A stretch of DNA of 64,000 nt. It comes from Trebouxia sp. TZW2008. Lineage: Eukaryota; Chlorophyta; Trebouxiophyceae; Trebouxiales; Trebouxiaceae. The notes under the pieces are model-generated. The model was not told where the DNA came from. It searched no databases and worked only from the letters and a program-made list of their open reading frames with translations. The DNA is taken from assembly GCA_002118135.1 (NCBI GenBank), contig BDIU01000058.1:62001-126000 (forward strand), read 5' to 3'. This document shows, piece by piece, positions 47,307-59,215 of this stretch (position 1 is the first letter of the stretch; each line of letters opens with the position of its first letter). Made by a program: the position numbers and the translations under genes.

Positions 47307-50300
47307 TCATTGGGTGTGCACAGGCGGCATGTGAGCCGCCAAATCGCCCAGGCCCCTGTTCTGGCTAGCCTGTGCAAGCTTGCCATCCAAAGGCCCCTTG
47401 ACATGCTGCTGAGCATTCTTTCTGACCCGCAATGGAAAGCGACTGCCTAAGCCTAAGCTTGCAGAGCCGCCTTTGCCTGCTGGCGAAGTCTGCTTCTTGA
47501 CCCCAGCAGTGGGACTGCTTTTGCCTTTCCTGCCCATTGGGCTTTTGCCTTCTGCTGCCTTTCCAGAGCTGGCCTGACTGCCTATCGCATCATTGTGCTG
47601 TGTAGCAACTATCTGCTGATTCTCATCAGAAAACACCCTTGGCTCAACAACTGCACTCGATGTGCTGCTCTTGGCTCGGCTGACTGTGCTTCTGGGTTTG
47701 AGCCTATGGGTGTTGGTTGTGACTGCAGCTGCCCTCAACTGTCCAGCACTTACTCTGGCTGTATGTGCCTTTTCAGCTTCTATCTGCTTCTGTTGCAGCT
47801 GCTGTCGCTGCTGCTGCTGTCGCTGACTTCTGCGGGCGCTATGAGCATGTGCTTGCTGTGGGTGGGCGCTGCTGTGACTAACCGGCTGTCTGACTGATCT
47901 GGCTTTGTCAGTTGAGCCAATATGATCCTGCTCTACAGCTGCTCCACCTGTAGGCAAAACAGCAATCTGTGCAGCATTTTGTACAACACAGACATCTAGC
48001 AGCACAGAAGTTGATACATCAATCAGTGTCTATGCTGTCTGTCAAGATTCAAACAGGTAGCAAACGGGGTTATACATGCAACAATGGCCTTCAGCTGCAA
48101 CAGAGGATGTTGTCAATGGCCAAGTGGTAGATGAGCTGTCAGGACAAGAACAAAGATGCTCCCTTGGCAGACAGATAAATTGACAAGCACAAAGCAACGA
48201 ACTCTGCAATATGACACGAACATCCACACAGCTAAGCCCACAGTCTGGCTGCAGCTGCAAAGGAACAGCATGCTTTTAGCCTGGATGCACACAAAATGTA
48301 GAATGCTTAGGCGCAAGTCCTACCGCGGCACTTGTCACGCTCAGCAATGCTTGATGTGGCATAAGTCACCCCCCTGATCTGATATTTACTATGATCCCTC
48401 CCTCTGCACTCAGTCTCATGCACTTCTGCTGAGCTGTAATGCTCAACAGATGCAGAAACATGATCTACCACCACTGTCGCAGCCTCGCTTCGCACTGATG
48501 TCTGAACGATGCCTGCTGCATTGGGTACATCGTGTACAACAGGTCGTGCTATTGATGCAGCTGGCTTGCTATGCACTGACACTGGGACAGCACCAGCGGG
48601 ACTAGTCACATTTTTAATGCTGATTGCTGCTGTTGCTGCAACAGTACTGATGGGGCCGGAGACTGGACTTGGCGACTCAGCAATGACTCTGTGAGGGCTG
48701 AGTTGCTGTGGGGTGGCGAGCTGAGCTGCTGAGGCAGCTGCGGAGCTGGCACGCTGTGCATGCTGTGCTCTGCTGGACTTTGAAAAGACATATGCTGTGA
48801 AGCTGCGGCCACTTCCTGCATGCACAAATGCCTTGCTTGCAACCTATCTTTGTTTGAACGCGAGAGGTTTGACCTACTATGTCAGGCAAACAGCCTGTGC
48901 CTTGAGCAAAGCAGCCAATATTGACGCTTGAGACTTGATGCTTTCAGCACACAGACAACAATCCACCCATGTGTTCAGACACCTATGTCTAGCGCCAACA
49001 CCAGATACATAGGCAATAGAGCAGCAGCACATCATCATGTGCCCTGGCATGCTAGAACACCGGGATTGAATCTACAAGAGCATCAGAGCAGCAAACAGCA
49101 GGCAGCAAGGTGCTGTTCTGACCTGAGGTCATGACCTAGAAGATACCATCAGCTCCACATTACCATGCATCACATGACAACACAGCATCGTAGCACAGAA
49201 AATTAGTGTGTTCACCTGACGTCTTGACTAGGAATGAGGCCAGCAGCTCAATCATGCTGTGTAACACTCCACAGTAGGGCAAAGCACACCGCTGTATAAC
49301 TGAACAAAGCAAATTGGTGCAGAACAGTGTAGTGCTCACCGGACATGCTGACTGGGAAGAAGAGCCACCCATTCTGCTGTCTTGTGCAACACAGCACAGT
49401 ACAGCACAACACAGGATAGCACCTGACTTTTGCCATAGGAGCACGGTATTTCACACCTTACAGTAGCTTACAGTAAAAGTGCGCTGACCTGACATGCTGA
49501 CTGCGAAGGAGGCCACAAGCTCCAAGGGGCCAAAGCCCAGGTCTGCCATCACTTCTGCTGGGTCTGCCTGCCTCATGGCCCGCTGTACCACTGCCACTGC
49601 CTGCATTGCTGACATTGTCGGTGTGCATTTCGCGCAGATTTTGTGGTTCTCTGAGTGCTTGCCAGTCAACTGTTCTTGTGAAATGCTGTCCAGCTGTAGC
49701 AAAGGCAGAGAACGAGATGCTGAAGGGTTGTTTGGAACTGCAGCAAGCATCTGCTTTGTTGCATCAGGTCAGCCTGCCTCATGGCTCGCTGCACCACTGC
49801 CACTGCCTGCACATGAGGGTCTGTCAGAACAAAGCAACCTGCTTCTCTTTTTGCAAAACAAAACAGCAGAAACGGCAGACCCCAAAGTTCTCGCCCTTGC
49901 TTGCCTGTGTTCAAGTTCCTATACAGATAGTGGATCTTTCGATCTCAAAGGACTACAGGCTGGGCAGGTGTTTGATCAAACTTTGCTTCAACACCGTTTG
50001 ATGCCAAAAATGCCACAGCTGTACCTCAGACGAGAGAAGAAGAGGCACAAACTCTTGCAGCATGGATGCCATTCAGCATCGCATTGGATTGCCTGGCAAG
50101 ACAGGACACCAATCACACATACTTGGCACCTGTGCTGGAACGTAGACTTGTTGTCATCTATGTTGTTGGAGAGGTCTACTTTCAGAAGCATTTCAGTGCT
50201 GCCTTAGCTCACCTGAAATGCCTTGCAGGTGTCAAATAAGCAAAAGTGATACCTAGCGGGCCTTGTGTTGATGAGTGGGTCATTGACAGAAGCATTTCAG

Positions 50301-52137
50301 TGTTGCTGCAGTTCACTTGAATTGTCTTGGAGGCGGTAAACAAGCAGCGTAACACGTACTTTGAAAAGCCAGTAGACGTGTCAGGGATACTTTGCTGTAA
50401 AACTTGCCTGGTCTGACTCAAACATCATGGGCAGCAATGGGTTCTCACCTGCAGTGTTTTGGAGGCGGCAAACAAGCAGCCAAAGGCGTGCTTAGCATCT
50501 ATTGGCACACCCTCCCAGAAGGAGTAAGCATGCGTTGCTGGATCCAGAGAGGCAATCTGCAACAAAGCAGTGACAGTGATGGAACAGTCATAGTCAAGCA
50601 CAAAATAATACAGATGTATTGGCACAGTAAGTGCAGTTGCTGGCATGAATGCTGGATGCATGTGGTGCAGGATTCGAGGTTCGAGCAGCCGCTGCATGCA
50701 CACGTAAGCTGCAAAAGCTGCTGATGCATAGAAACACACATCCATTGACGTGTGCACCCATTGTTGTCAACTGCGAAAGCATGCATGAGGCTATGAATGG
50801 TTGCCAACTGCCTGGGCAGCCGCATTGGCCAAAGAGCCCAGTGGGTCGGATGGGATGCCAGGTTGATACAGATGGACTGAATCTCAAGATACAGCATGCT
50901 CAAACAGTCGGTGAAATTGCGCAACTACACCTGCTGTCAGCACTGACGCTTGTGAAGTTGAAGGGTCACTATACCTTTTCTACAGCAGAGCACTGCACTT
51001 CAGGTATTGTCAGTTCCTTTCCAGCTAACCCACGTGACAGCAGAGCCGCAGCTGACTGCTGCAGAAAAGCATCTGCCTTGCTGCATTTGATCTGGTCTAT
51101 CTCAATGCCAAAGCCCGAGGCGATGCCATGACTGATCAGCGCATGTAGCAAAGGCCTGCAATGACATGTGTTCCATTGCCCTGCTGGTAGTTGTGCGCAT
51201 GCCCAATCAGGACCAAATGCGCCTGATGCATATGGCAATACTGACGCAAGATACACAGATCACAGGCGAGTTGCCTCCTGTGCCAAGTTTGCCCATAGCA
51301 GTGATGACATTGCCAGCTTGAGTGATTGTGATCACATCAAGGTGGTCATGGCTCTGCACAGCCAAATGATGATGTTGCACAAGTGACACTGCTGTTGCTT
51401 ACTGCAGCAAATCACTTGTTGTGAGGGTGGACAATGGAGCACTGAACACAACTTATGCTGTTGGAATGAGCTTGTTTTGATGTGTGCTGAGATACTTTTG
51501 TAATCACTATTGATTGTTGACTTGCCAGTTGCAGTCGAGACTGAATTCTTTCAACAACAACAGCCAACGTTGGACCTAATTAGAGTTTAGTCAAATGGCA
51601 TGGTCAGAAGCAAATTACTTGTGAACACAAGTAAATGTTTGCGCTGTGCTGGAGTCTAGTGAGGCTTTGCGCAATGTATCAAATTAAATCACATGTTCCT
51701 GATGTCGCTTACGCACTGCCAAGGATGAATGCGAAATCTTTGTCGCCAGCCAGCAGCAAACTTTGTATGATGTCACATGCACACGGATTGAGAGTCAGAG
51801 CTCTGTGAAATTGAAGCGCTTACCTGCCAAGCCCAGCACCAATATCCACAAGCCTGCTTGTGTGGTCCAAGCCACAGCTTTTGGAGAGGCTGTGCAGCAC
51901 CTTCTGCATGCCTGTGCGTGTCAAGGAACCGTACAGACCCTCGATGCCTTCGCCTCCTCCCAGCTTGTTCTGCAGCAGTGCAGTGCATCTGAGTTTGTGA
52001 TGCTGGACACACTTCATGCATCGCTCGGCAATGTGCTGGACGACTATGATGTCCTTCGACAATACCTCTGCTGACTGCATGATGTAGTAAAGAGCCTTGA
52101 CACGAGCCTCAGCGCTGGGTTGAGAAGCGACACTCAT
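47307..52137 (-). CDS. DOT1-like SAM-dependent methyltransferase
   Basis: Exons (minus): 52137-51824, 51155-50975, 50556-50449, 49600-49489, 48815-48390, 47947-47307. Phases agree; 1782 bases, 593 residues. SAM-binding motif I is RLVDIGAGLGRPLLHALISH, followed by GFGIEIDQIKCSKA. Then come THAYSFWEGVPIDAKHAFG, LFAASKTLQAVAVVQRAMRQ, LGFGPLELVASFAVSMSGSG and RSFTAYVFSK. The Rossmann order and the aromatic FWEGVP loop recall DOT1-type histone H3K79 methyltransferases and related protist enzymes, but I cannot confirm a histone target. The last 350 residues are a low-complexity Ser/Ala/Gln/Lys tail, basic near the end, possibly for chromatin or RNA binding. Exon echoes flank exons 3 and 4. Confidence 0.75.
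49200..49375 (-). repeat. Two exon echoes, methyltransferase exon 4 end
   Basis: The functional end (49489) reads LELVASFAVSMS before the donor. Copies near 49340 (CCCAGTCAGCATGTCCGGTG) and 49220 (IELLASFLVKTS, then GGTGAA) keep the donor. They are on the 3' side, about 130-140 bases apart. Confidence 0.85.
49760..49806 (-). repeat. Exon echo, methyltransferase exon 4 start
   Basis: From 49806 the minus strand repeats the acceptor and first 13 codons of exon 4 (AVAVVQRAMRQAD) almost unchanged. It lies on the 5' side. Confidence 0.88.
50205..50345 (-). repeat. Two exon echoes, methyltransferase exon 3 end
   Basis: The functional end (50449) reads CLFAASKTLQ before GTGAGA. Copies read CLFTASKTIQ (donor GTGAAC, near 50320) and LFDTCKAFQ (donor GTGAGC, near 50210). 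They are on the 3' side. Confidence 0.87.
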
Positions 52138-52579
52138 CTTGATCTGCGATCCGCTTCAGGCCTGATTGCGCAAAGCAATTGGCCGCGATCAAGCCTGTAG
52201 CCCGTCCACGGCACGACGCACCAGGATGTGCTGGCGCACTCCACGCTGGTCGTTCAAGCAAGCCAGATAAAATGTGTTCTCAGCTGCAATTCCGTGGCGG
52301 GAACGACAGCTACGAATTTGTAAATTTGTCTTGTAACTGCAGCTGTTGCATTTTGCCAAAAATGGATTTGCTTGCAATTCAAGTCGCTCCACCAAGTTGT
52401 TGCTGCGCTCTACAGATCAGTCTACACTACTCAAAGCTCGACACACTACACTCTCAAAGGGTAGCACACACCAGAAAAGAAACACACCAGTACAAAGGCA
52501 ATGATGACTCTGCTTGCAAGGTGGCATCTATGAAAAGAATCAAATGTTTTCCTGCTTATACTACACTGCTGCGCTTGTA
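52138..52579. other. Intergenic region
   Basis: Between the methyltransferase start and the polymerase stop, same strand. The first 180 bases are CG-rich and probably the methyltransferase promoter. Confidence 0.5.
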
Positions 52580-55500
52580 TCAAGCTTTTTTGAAGAAGGC
52601 GTGAAGGGTACCAGTGCCCTGCGTTGAGGGTCGAGCTTTTTGAGCTTTTCTTGTTCGACTAGGCAACGCAAGTCTGCTTGCTGTTCGCTGCATTGCATGC
52701 TCTTGAGCTTGCAAACGCATAGCCAGCTCAAAGTCAGACTGCTCAGAGTGAAGCAATTCAGCATCTCCATTCCTATCAACCCCATCAGCGTTTGTTGCAT
52801 TGCGTGACGTCATCAAGACTTTGCTGTCTGCGATAGGTTTGATCTCTTGCTGTGTATTTGACTCTGCTGTCTGCAGCTGAGCTGCATCTGCAATGATTGC
52901 TTCTTTGCTGCTGTGTATGTCTGGACCTGTCCGCCTGCTGAGCCTACTGCTTGAGTTTGCACCGTCCAACAAGCAATTCAATTGTGCATTGCATGGCTCC
53001 AGGCTGGTAGGGCCAAACTCATGTGCATGCCGTTGTTCTGCTGGCTGCTGATGCGTTGGCGCAAGCTCAGCTTCAGAAGTTTCACAAGCAACCTGCTTTT
53101 CAGGTGGCATACTGCAGGCCGCCTGAATATGCAGCACAGCATGGCTCTGTTCCGCAAACAGAGCTTGCTCATGTGCATTGACATGCTCTGACGTAGCCAG
53201 GTGCTCATTTTGAACACGCTGTTGCAAAGGGGGAGGTGGTTGATGCTGTTGTAGCTGCTGCTGCTGCTGCTGCTGCTGGCTTGTATTGCTGACTTGCAGG
53301 AGTGACTGTTGCACAGGAGCTTGCATATCTGGCAACTGCTCAGTCCCACCTAACTGGCTAACTTCAGATTTGGCTGCTTGAAGTTCAGTAGCCTTGTGGT
53401 TTGAAGCTTGTGAAGCAGGCAGCATTGTCTGGATGACCTGGCTGGGCATCACACTGGAGAGGTGTATGTCTGCAGTGTCATTGTGCTTGGCATTGCTATA
53501 GCCTGCCTGTGCTTCTTCTGCCTCAAGCTGGTCACCCTCCCAGTCCTCTTCATCGTCCCAGTCCAACCCATCCAATCGGTCAGCTGCAGGGGCTGACTGG
53601 GGACGTTCAAGGGCATATGCCAGGAACTGCCCTTTGCCCTGCTGAAACTGCCCTCTGCTCTGCTCTCTGAGAGCCCTCTCAATGCTTTTGCTGATGCAGG
53701 CAGCAGTGGGTTGGGCGCCGTAATTGCGCCTCTGAACAATGGACTTCAGTGCTGCTGACTTGCTGTCCAAAGCACCTGCGTGCATCTGTCTCAGTTAGAA
53801 AGGAAGCATGTGCTTGCATCACCAAGGGAAGACGCCAATTGAAACATGCATGATAGAACTCTTCAACAATCGGTGGACATCATGTTGCAAACGCTGGGCA
53901 TAGAATCAGTATCAGAAGCCTCAAGTACAATACACGCACCGTTGAGTGGCAGCTCAGCGCATTCTGGACCGGCAAGCTTCTGCTTCTTTGCCTGAGGGCC
54001 GAGCAGCTTGGAGAAGGCAGGATTCCAAGCATTGTTGCTGCCTGCAACAACATGACACTCAGATGGGTCATGTCATGGGTCCTAAGCATCGCATCACTGC
54101 AGCATTTGAGATCACAAGAAGTACATGACGATTGCATCATGTTCTCACTTCAAGACCGAGCAGCAAAGAAAGAAAGCATTCTTGTTGCCTGCAACAATAC
54201 TCCATGAGTTTGCACCGCACGCCCAATGCAAGCATCTCATCGCAGCAACAATTCAGCACACATAAAGTGCACAATGTCTGCATGATCAGGCCTGAAGGTC
54301 CATCAGCTTAGAGCAGTTCCAAGCACTTTTGCTGCCTGCATCAACAACCCATTGAGATTGCCCTGCAAACTTCAAACTCAAGCATCTCAGCACTGTAGCA
54401 TCTCAAGATTCACAAAGGGCATCATGATTTGTTCATATGTCTTTGCCTGAGGACCCAGCAGCTTGAAAAAAGGTTGGGATCCCAACCATTCTAGCTGCCT
54501 GCAACAACACAGCATTGAGAAGCCCTGCATACCCACTGCGTAAACAGGCCCCAGATAGCAGTGTGTACGTCGCAATCAGCTTCTGTGTGTGCCGCAATGA
54601 GCACAAGTGCAAAGCATGCAGGTCATTGGCAATAGTTTTGAGCTTGACATTGGGTCATCAAAATGTATCTGAATCCCGACAGGCTCAACCAGGCATCAGA
54701 CCCTGCTTAAAATCCATCTGGCGCAACTGCAGATGATTGAATACATCTGAGGGCATATAGGGTCGAAGGCATTTACGACACTGAATAACTGACAGCTGAC
54801 CTCTAGACGCTGTGAAGTTGGTGACCCCAATGTTGAGAAGAGTCAGCTGAAATGGCTCTACAATGCTCCTCTTGAGCATATTGACCAATGTGGACCCCAA
54901 CAGATTGACCTGGGTTGGGTTGTCCAGGCTTGGGGTGTGCAGAGGGGCTGGGCAGGGACATGAAGAAGAGGCACGGCCCCAGCCTGTTCCTCTGTGTCGC
55001 CACTTGAGGGTCAATGTGCTTGCATGCCTCCCTGTCTCCTGCAGAAGAATCTGTTACTGGGTTCAAGGGCAATATCATATCATGGTGGATGATATCAGCA
55101 TGTGGAATCAGGGCAGTGTAGTTATTGCATTACAAGCTAGAAGAAAACGCGCAGACTTGCCCTGTGCCTGTGTGACACCTTCAGCAGCTGAAGTGCTTCT
55201 GCTATCAGCCTGTGCACATTTTGTTTGCCTTGGCTAGAAAATTGATGGTCAGGGCAAGCAATCTCCCAAGCACTTCTGCTAGGTTTGCATTTGATACTTG
55301 CTCCGCTCACCTCAAAGTCCTCGACCATGCGTGCCAGAAGGTCTGGTGCCAGCACCTTGATGACATGCTCAGCTGCTGCCATGGATGAGCAGTCCTTGAA
55401 GGAGTCTTCCACTGTGATAGACTTTGGAGGTCCCTTGTCCTGTACTGGCGAGGGGTCCTACAGCAACACATGGACACACGGTCAAACTCAGGACTGCTTG

Positions 55501-58500
55501 GAGGGGTCTTTGATTGTAGAGGAGTTTGAGGTTCTTGGCACTCATGATGACGCATGAACTGGACTTTGAAGGGGTCCTCCACTATCATGGACTCATGCGG
55601 GAGCAATGTCCTGCACTGAGGTCCCAGTACATCACACGGATACAGACTCACAGGAATCTTTCTCTATGATGCACTTTTGTCATGTACCTGACTGTGCGTC
55701 TGTTTGATGGTGCAGAGTTCCTTGCTAACATGGTCAGACGCAGCGCAGACTGCATATGCATATGCAGGCACCAGCATGCGTCACAAACAATGCACAGAGT
55801 ATACATGGAAGCAGCAAGGAACTGAAAAGAGCAGATTTGTTTGCAGAGCCTCCCATGCTGTTCGGCAGACGATGCGACTGTTTGGCTGATGTTGTGTCTC
55901 AGTACACTCTCAATCAGCAGGACTGACCTGACCTCGGCAGGCCAGCCACAGAAAGGTGCCAATGCGCTCTCCAAACTTCTGTTTCAGCTTGTCCTGACTA
56001 ACCCGCCTCAAGTCAGCTGCTGTCTGGATGTCCATCAAATTCAGTTCATTACCCATTTTGAATCCCACACCTACACAGAAAGCTGCTAAAGGTGCTGTCT
56101 GAGGCAAGTGCAACATCAACACCACGAGGCGTGTCAAGACTCCAGGCTACTGGTGATGTGCATTTGATGATCAGGCAAGGCACGAAGAAGCAAAGCAGTG
56201 AAACAAAGGGACAACAAAGCATTAGGGCAAGCAATTTGATAAAGCATAGATAGGCATTCCAGCAGAGCCAGTGAGTCAGAAACAGGCAGACAGTGAGGGG
56301 AAGACAGCAAGATGGAGAGTCAGGGTCACCTGGCAGAGCACAGACAGGCAGCGAGGCAAGAACAAAGCAATCAAGACGATGAGGCATAAACAGGAAGACA
56401 GTGAAGGTTCCCAGGTTTAGGGTTTAGGGCTTAATGAGGGACAAGGAGGCAGTGAAAGAAAGTCACTTGGGAGATCACCAAGACAGGTAATCACGCAGGG
56501 GCAGTGAGGCTGAAAACGGCAGGAACTGATTTAGATAGTTGCAGATTTGGGGGAGAGACATTAAGCACCCAGGGACTCAGTGCAGCAGAGAGCAAAATTT
56601 TAGTGAGGCATCAAGGCAGAGGCAGTGATAGAGGGTCACCTGGGGGCACGAACAGGTAGTGGAGCCTCAGAGGCAGAGGCATCTCTGGGCAGCAGCACCG
56701 TCTGGCTGTGAGGCAGTGAGACAGGCGACAAGAAACACAGCGTAGAGGTCACCTGGGAGAGCACAAACAGGCGCGGGGCCAAAAGACAGTGACGTCTGGT
56801 GGCAGCAGCACAGCCTGGTTGTGAGCCGGTGAGACAGGCGACAAGGAACACAGCAAGGAGTGTTGAAGAGGTCACCTGGGAGAGCACAAACAGGCGGGGG
56901 TCCACAAGACAGTGACATCCGGTGGCAGCAGCACAGCCTGGTTGTGAGGCTGTGAGGCAGCCAACGAGAAACACAGCGAGCAGTGTTGATGAATCACCTG
57001 GCAGAGCCCGGACAGGTAGTGGAGCCACAAAGGCAGCAGCGTCTGGAGGCAGGAGCACGGTCTGGTCATCTGGCTTGTGCAGGCCTGACACCAGCTTGGC
57101 CAGCATGCGATTGCTGGCAATGCCTGCTGAGCACCTGAATCCCACCTCTGCCTGCGAAGCAAAGCTGATCCGTCTTGAGCTCTGACAGCAATGCAGCAGG
57201 CTAGTAAGAATTCAGCACAGTCTGATCATCCGGCTTGTGCAGGCCTGACACTAGCTTGGCCAGCGTACGGTTGCTGGCTATGCCTGCTGAGCACCTGAAC
57301 CCCACTTCCGCCTGCAACATAAGGTGCATTATGAATATGTGAGTGACTTTACAGAGTTGTTGTCAAGTTTGTGCAGACATGACATCAGCTTGGCCAGCAT
57401 GCGGTTGCTGACTGTACCTGCTGAGCACCTGAACCCAAATTTTGCCTGCAAAGAAAAGCTGATCAGATTTGAGCCCTGATAGCAATGCAGCAAGTCAGTG
57501 AACAATCAGCACGGTCTGGTCGTCTGGCTTATGCAGGCCTGACACCAGCTTGGCCAGCATGCGATTGCTGGCAATGCCTGCTGAGCACCTGAACCCCACC
57601 TCTGCCTGCAAGTGACCTGATTGCACTGAATACTGGCATTGATTCAGCACGCTAGCGCACATTCAAGACAAGCTTGAGTCCAGGCGTTTCAAAGCACGCT
57701 TTGAGCAAGCCCGCCCGCATCTCCTGAGCAATGGCACAGTTAGTCATCAGAAGGCACTCCCAGGACTGGCCTGTGGGTTCCCGCACCTTTACAGGGAAAG
57801 CTTTACATCAAATGCTTTTGATAAGTGGTCGACTAAGCCTAAGATTGAGCCTACCTTCAGAACAGCACGCATCTCCTGAGCAATAGCACAGCCAGCCATC
57901 AAAAGGGACTCCCAGGGCTGGCCTGTGGGTTCCCGCACCTCAACAGGAATGGGCTGATCCGCTGTGGTTACGTGGGTGATGGCGCCCCTCAAAGCCAACG
58001 CACGCAAGTCCATGGGGCGGTGCCGGTTGTCTTGAATGAGAGCTACCTGAATACACGGGAGTCCTTTTGACAGGTATCTGCATGCTGCTGAACATGTGTC
58101 AAGTGACAGACACAATATGCTGTGATGACGTGAGTGATGCCGCCCCTCATCGCCAAAGCATGCAAGTCCATGGGGCGATGCCGTTTGTCTTGAATGAGGC
58201 CTACCTGGATGCAGTGACCTCTTCAGCAAATAACACTCAACTCAAGGCTGCTCTTGATGCAAGGACAGTGCATCCAGGATGAGCGTCTCCAATCTGGCTG
58301 CAGTGATGCTTTTGAATCAGGGAACGTCAGTGTCAAGGCATTCATCTTGGTGACCAGGACACTTGTGAACCACTGAGAACATAGTAGACCAAATGAATTT
58401 GGAACCCATTGAAATGCTGCCAGGTTTCCAGTTTTTAAGACAGAGTCTGCTGATCATGTGGCCTACTGAAAGGTTTTGCTGCAATGTACTGCCGATGCTG

Positions 58501-59215
58501 TATGTTGGATGCTTATGGCAAGGCTTGCAAGCAGCGAGTGATAGCGCACAGTCCTGTCTTTCTCGGAAAACATGATTGTGCAGTGTACAGACGCACAGTG
58601 CACACGGCGTAGTCATGAAACATACACTGCAACACACACCTTATTGCTATGTACGTGAGCAGCCCATACAGATGGTGCAGAGCCCTGCAGGACTCTGTTC
58701 TGAGCTTCAGCAGTGACATCAACCAGCATCTCATCCATGCCACCACGCTCGCATACACCAAAGCGCTGAAGCACTGTCAGAATACGCTTGCTGGCTTGCC
58801 TGCACAAGAGATGCTTGCTGAAATATGTCTTTGACTGTGAACAAGTTTCGATCAGCTGTTGCTTGTCAATTGACTTGCCTATAGGGCGTGAGATCTTCGC
58901 CGCTTACAAGCACCAAGTCAGGGCATTTCTGCTGAGCTTCGGTGATCCCCATCAGCTTGGTGACGCCCCTGCGTCTGGCCGGATAGTTGGACGTGACCAG
59001 CAGATATTTCTGCGTAATCCCTGCGTGCACACGCAGAACGTTGGCGCTGTGCCTAACGACGTTTTCGCTGCGTTCGATGAGTGACAACGGATCGCACCAA
59101 GAGGTCGCTCTCGGAGAGACGGGTTTCGGATCTCTTCGCACTGAGCATAGAAGGCGTCAACATCAACGTGCACGACGCATCGCTTAGTGTCGACCAGCGC
59201 AGTCTCTAAACTCAT
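52580..59215 (-). CDS. POLI: Y-family translesion DNA polymerase, iota type
   Basis: It copies past damaged bases. Exons (minus): 59215-59098, 59020-58879, 58799-58640, 58046-57855, 57151-56998, 56070-55928, 55457-55311, 55038-54801, 54041-53940, 53775-52580. Total 2592 bases, 863 residues, all phases agree. The palm motif VHVDVDAFYAQCEE has the metal-binding Asps. QKYLLVTSNYPARRRGVTKL and CPDLVLVSGEDLTPYR are closer to iota than to eta or kappa. Next come the MDEMLVDVT catalytic acids, FRCSAGIASNRMLAKLVSGL with HKPDDQTVLLP, the helix-hairpin region, PPKSITVEDSFKDCSS and a little-finger domain. The 400-residue tail has a polyQ run, a MIU-like ubiquitin-binding stretch (DFELAMRLQAQE) and ends in a PCNA-box-like TLHAFFKKA. 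Intron 2 begins with GC (AG/GCAAGT); this is the only donor that keeps frame. Confidence 0.92.
54150..54510 (-). repeat. Three exon echoes, polymerase exon 9 start
   Basis: The functional exon (54041) reads NNAWNPAFSKLLGPQAK. Copies start near 54195, 54340 and 54500, about 150 bases apart; the last still reads PTFFKLLGPQAK. All are on the 5' side. Confidence 0.85.
55490..55622 (-). repeat. Two exon echoes, polymerase exon 7 start
   Basis: The functional exon contains GPPKSITVEDSFKDCSS. Copies read PRTSNSSTIKDPSKQS (near 55520) and PHESMIVEDPFKVQ (near 55600). Both are on the 5' side. Confidence 0.8.
56300..56997 (-). repeat. Array of exon 5 end copies with donors
   Basis: The functional exon ends at 56998 with VLLPPDAAAFVAPLPVRALP and a GTGATT donor. 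At least four copies of about 120 bases follow on the 3' side, at about 56872-56990, 56750-56870, 56640-56750 and 56320-56370. Most keep a donor after a CCCAGGTGAC-like exon end. Confidence 0.88.
56416..56429 (+). repeat. Two TTTAGGG telomere-type units
   Basis: A perfect doublet of the plant/green algal telomere unit inside the exon 5 echo array. It is too short to be more than suggestive. Confidence 0.6.
57226..57606 (-). repeat. Three exon echoes, polymerase exon 5 start
   Basis: The functional exon starts at 57151 (VGFRCSAGIASNRMLAKLVS). Copies start at about 57312, 57447 and 57606, each about 75-95 bases long and 135-160 apart. They encode nearly the same peptide, for example VGFRCSAGIASNRTLAKLVS. 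All are on the 5' side. Confidence 0.93.
58120..58222 (-). repeat. Open-frame exon echo, polymerase exon 4 start
   Basis: It reads VGLIQDKRHRPMDLHALAMR against VALIQDNRHRPMDLRALALR in the functional exon (58046), with an intact acceptor (CATCCAG) and no stop for about 30 codons. It lies on the 5' side. Confidence 0.92.
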
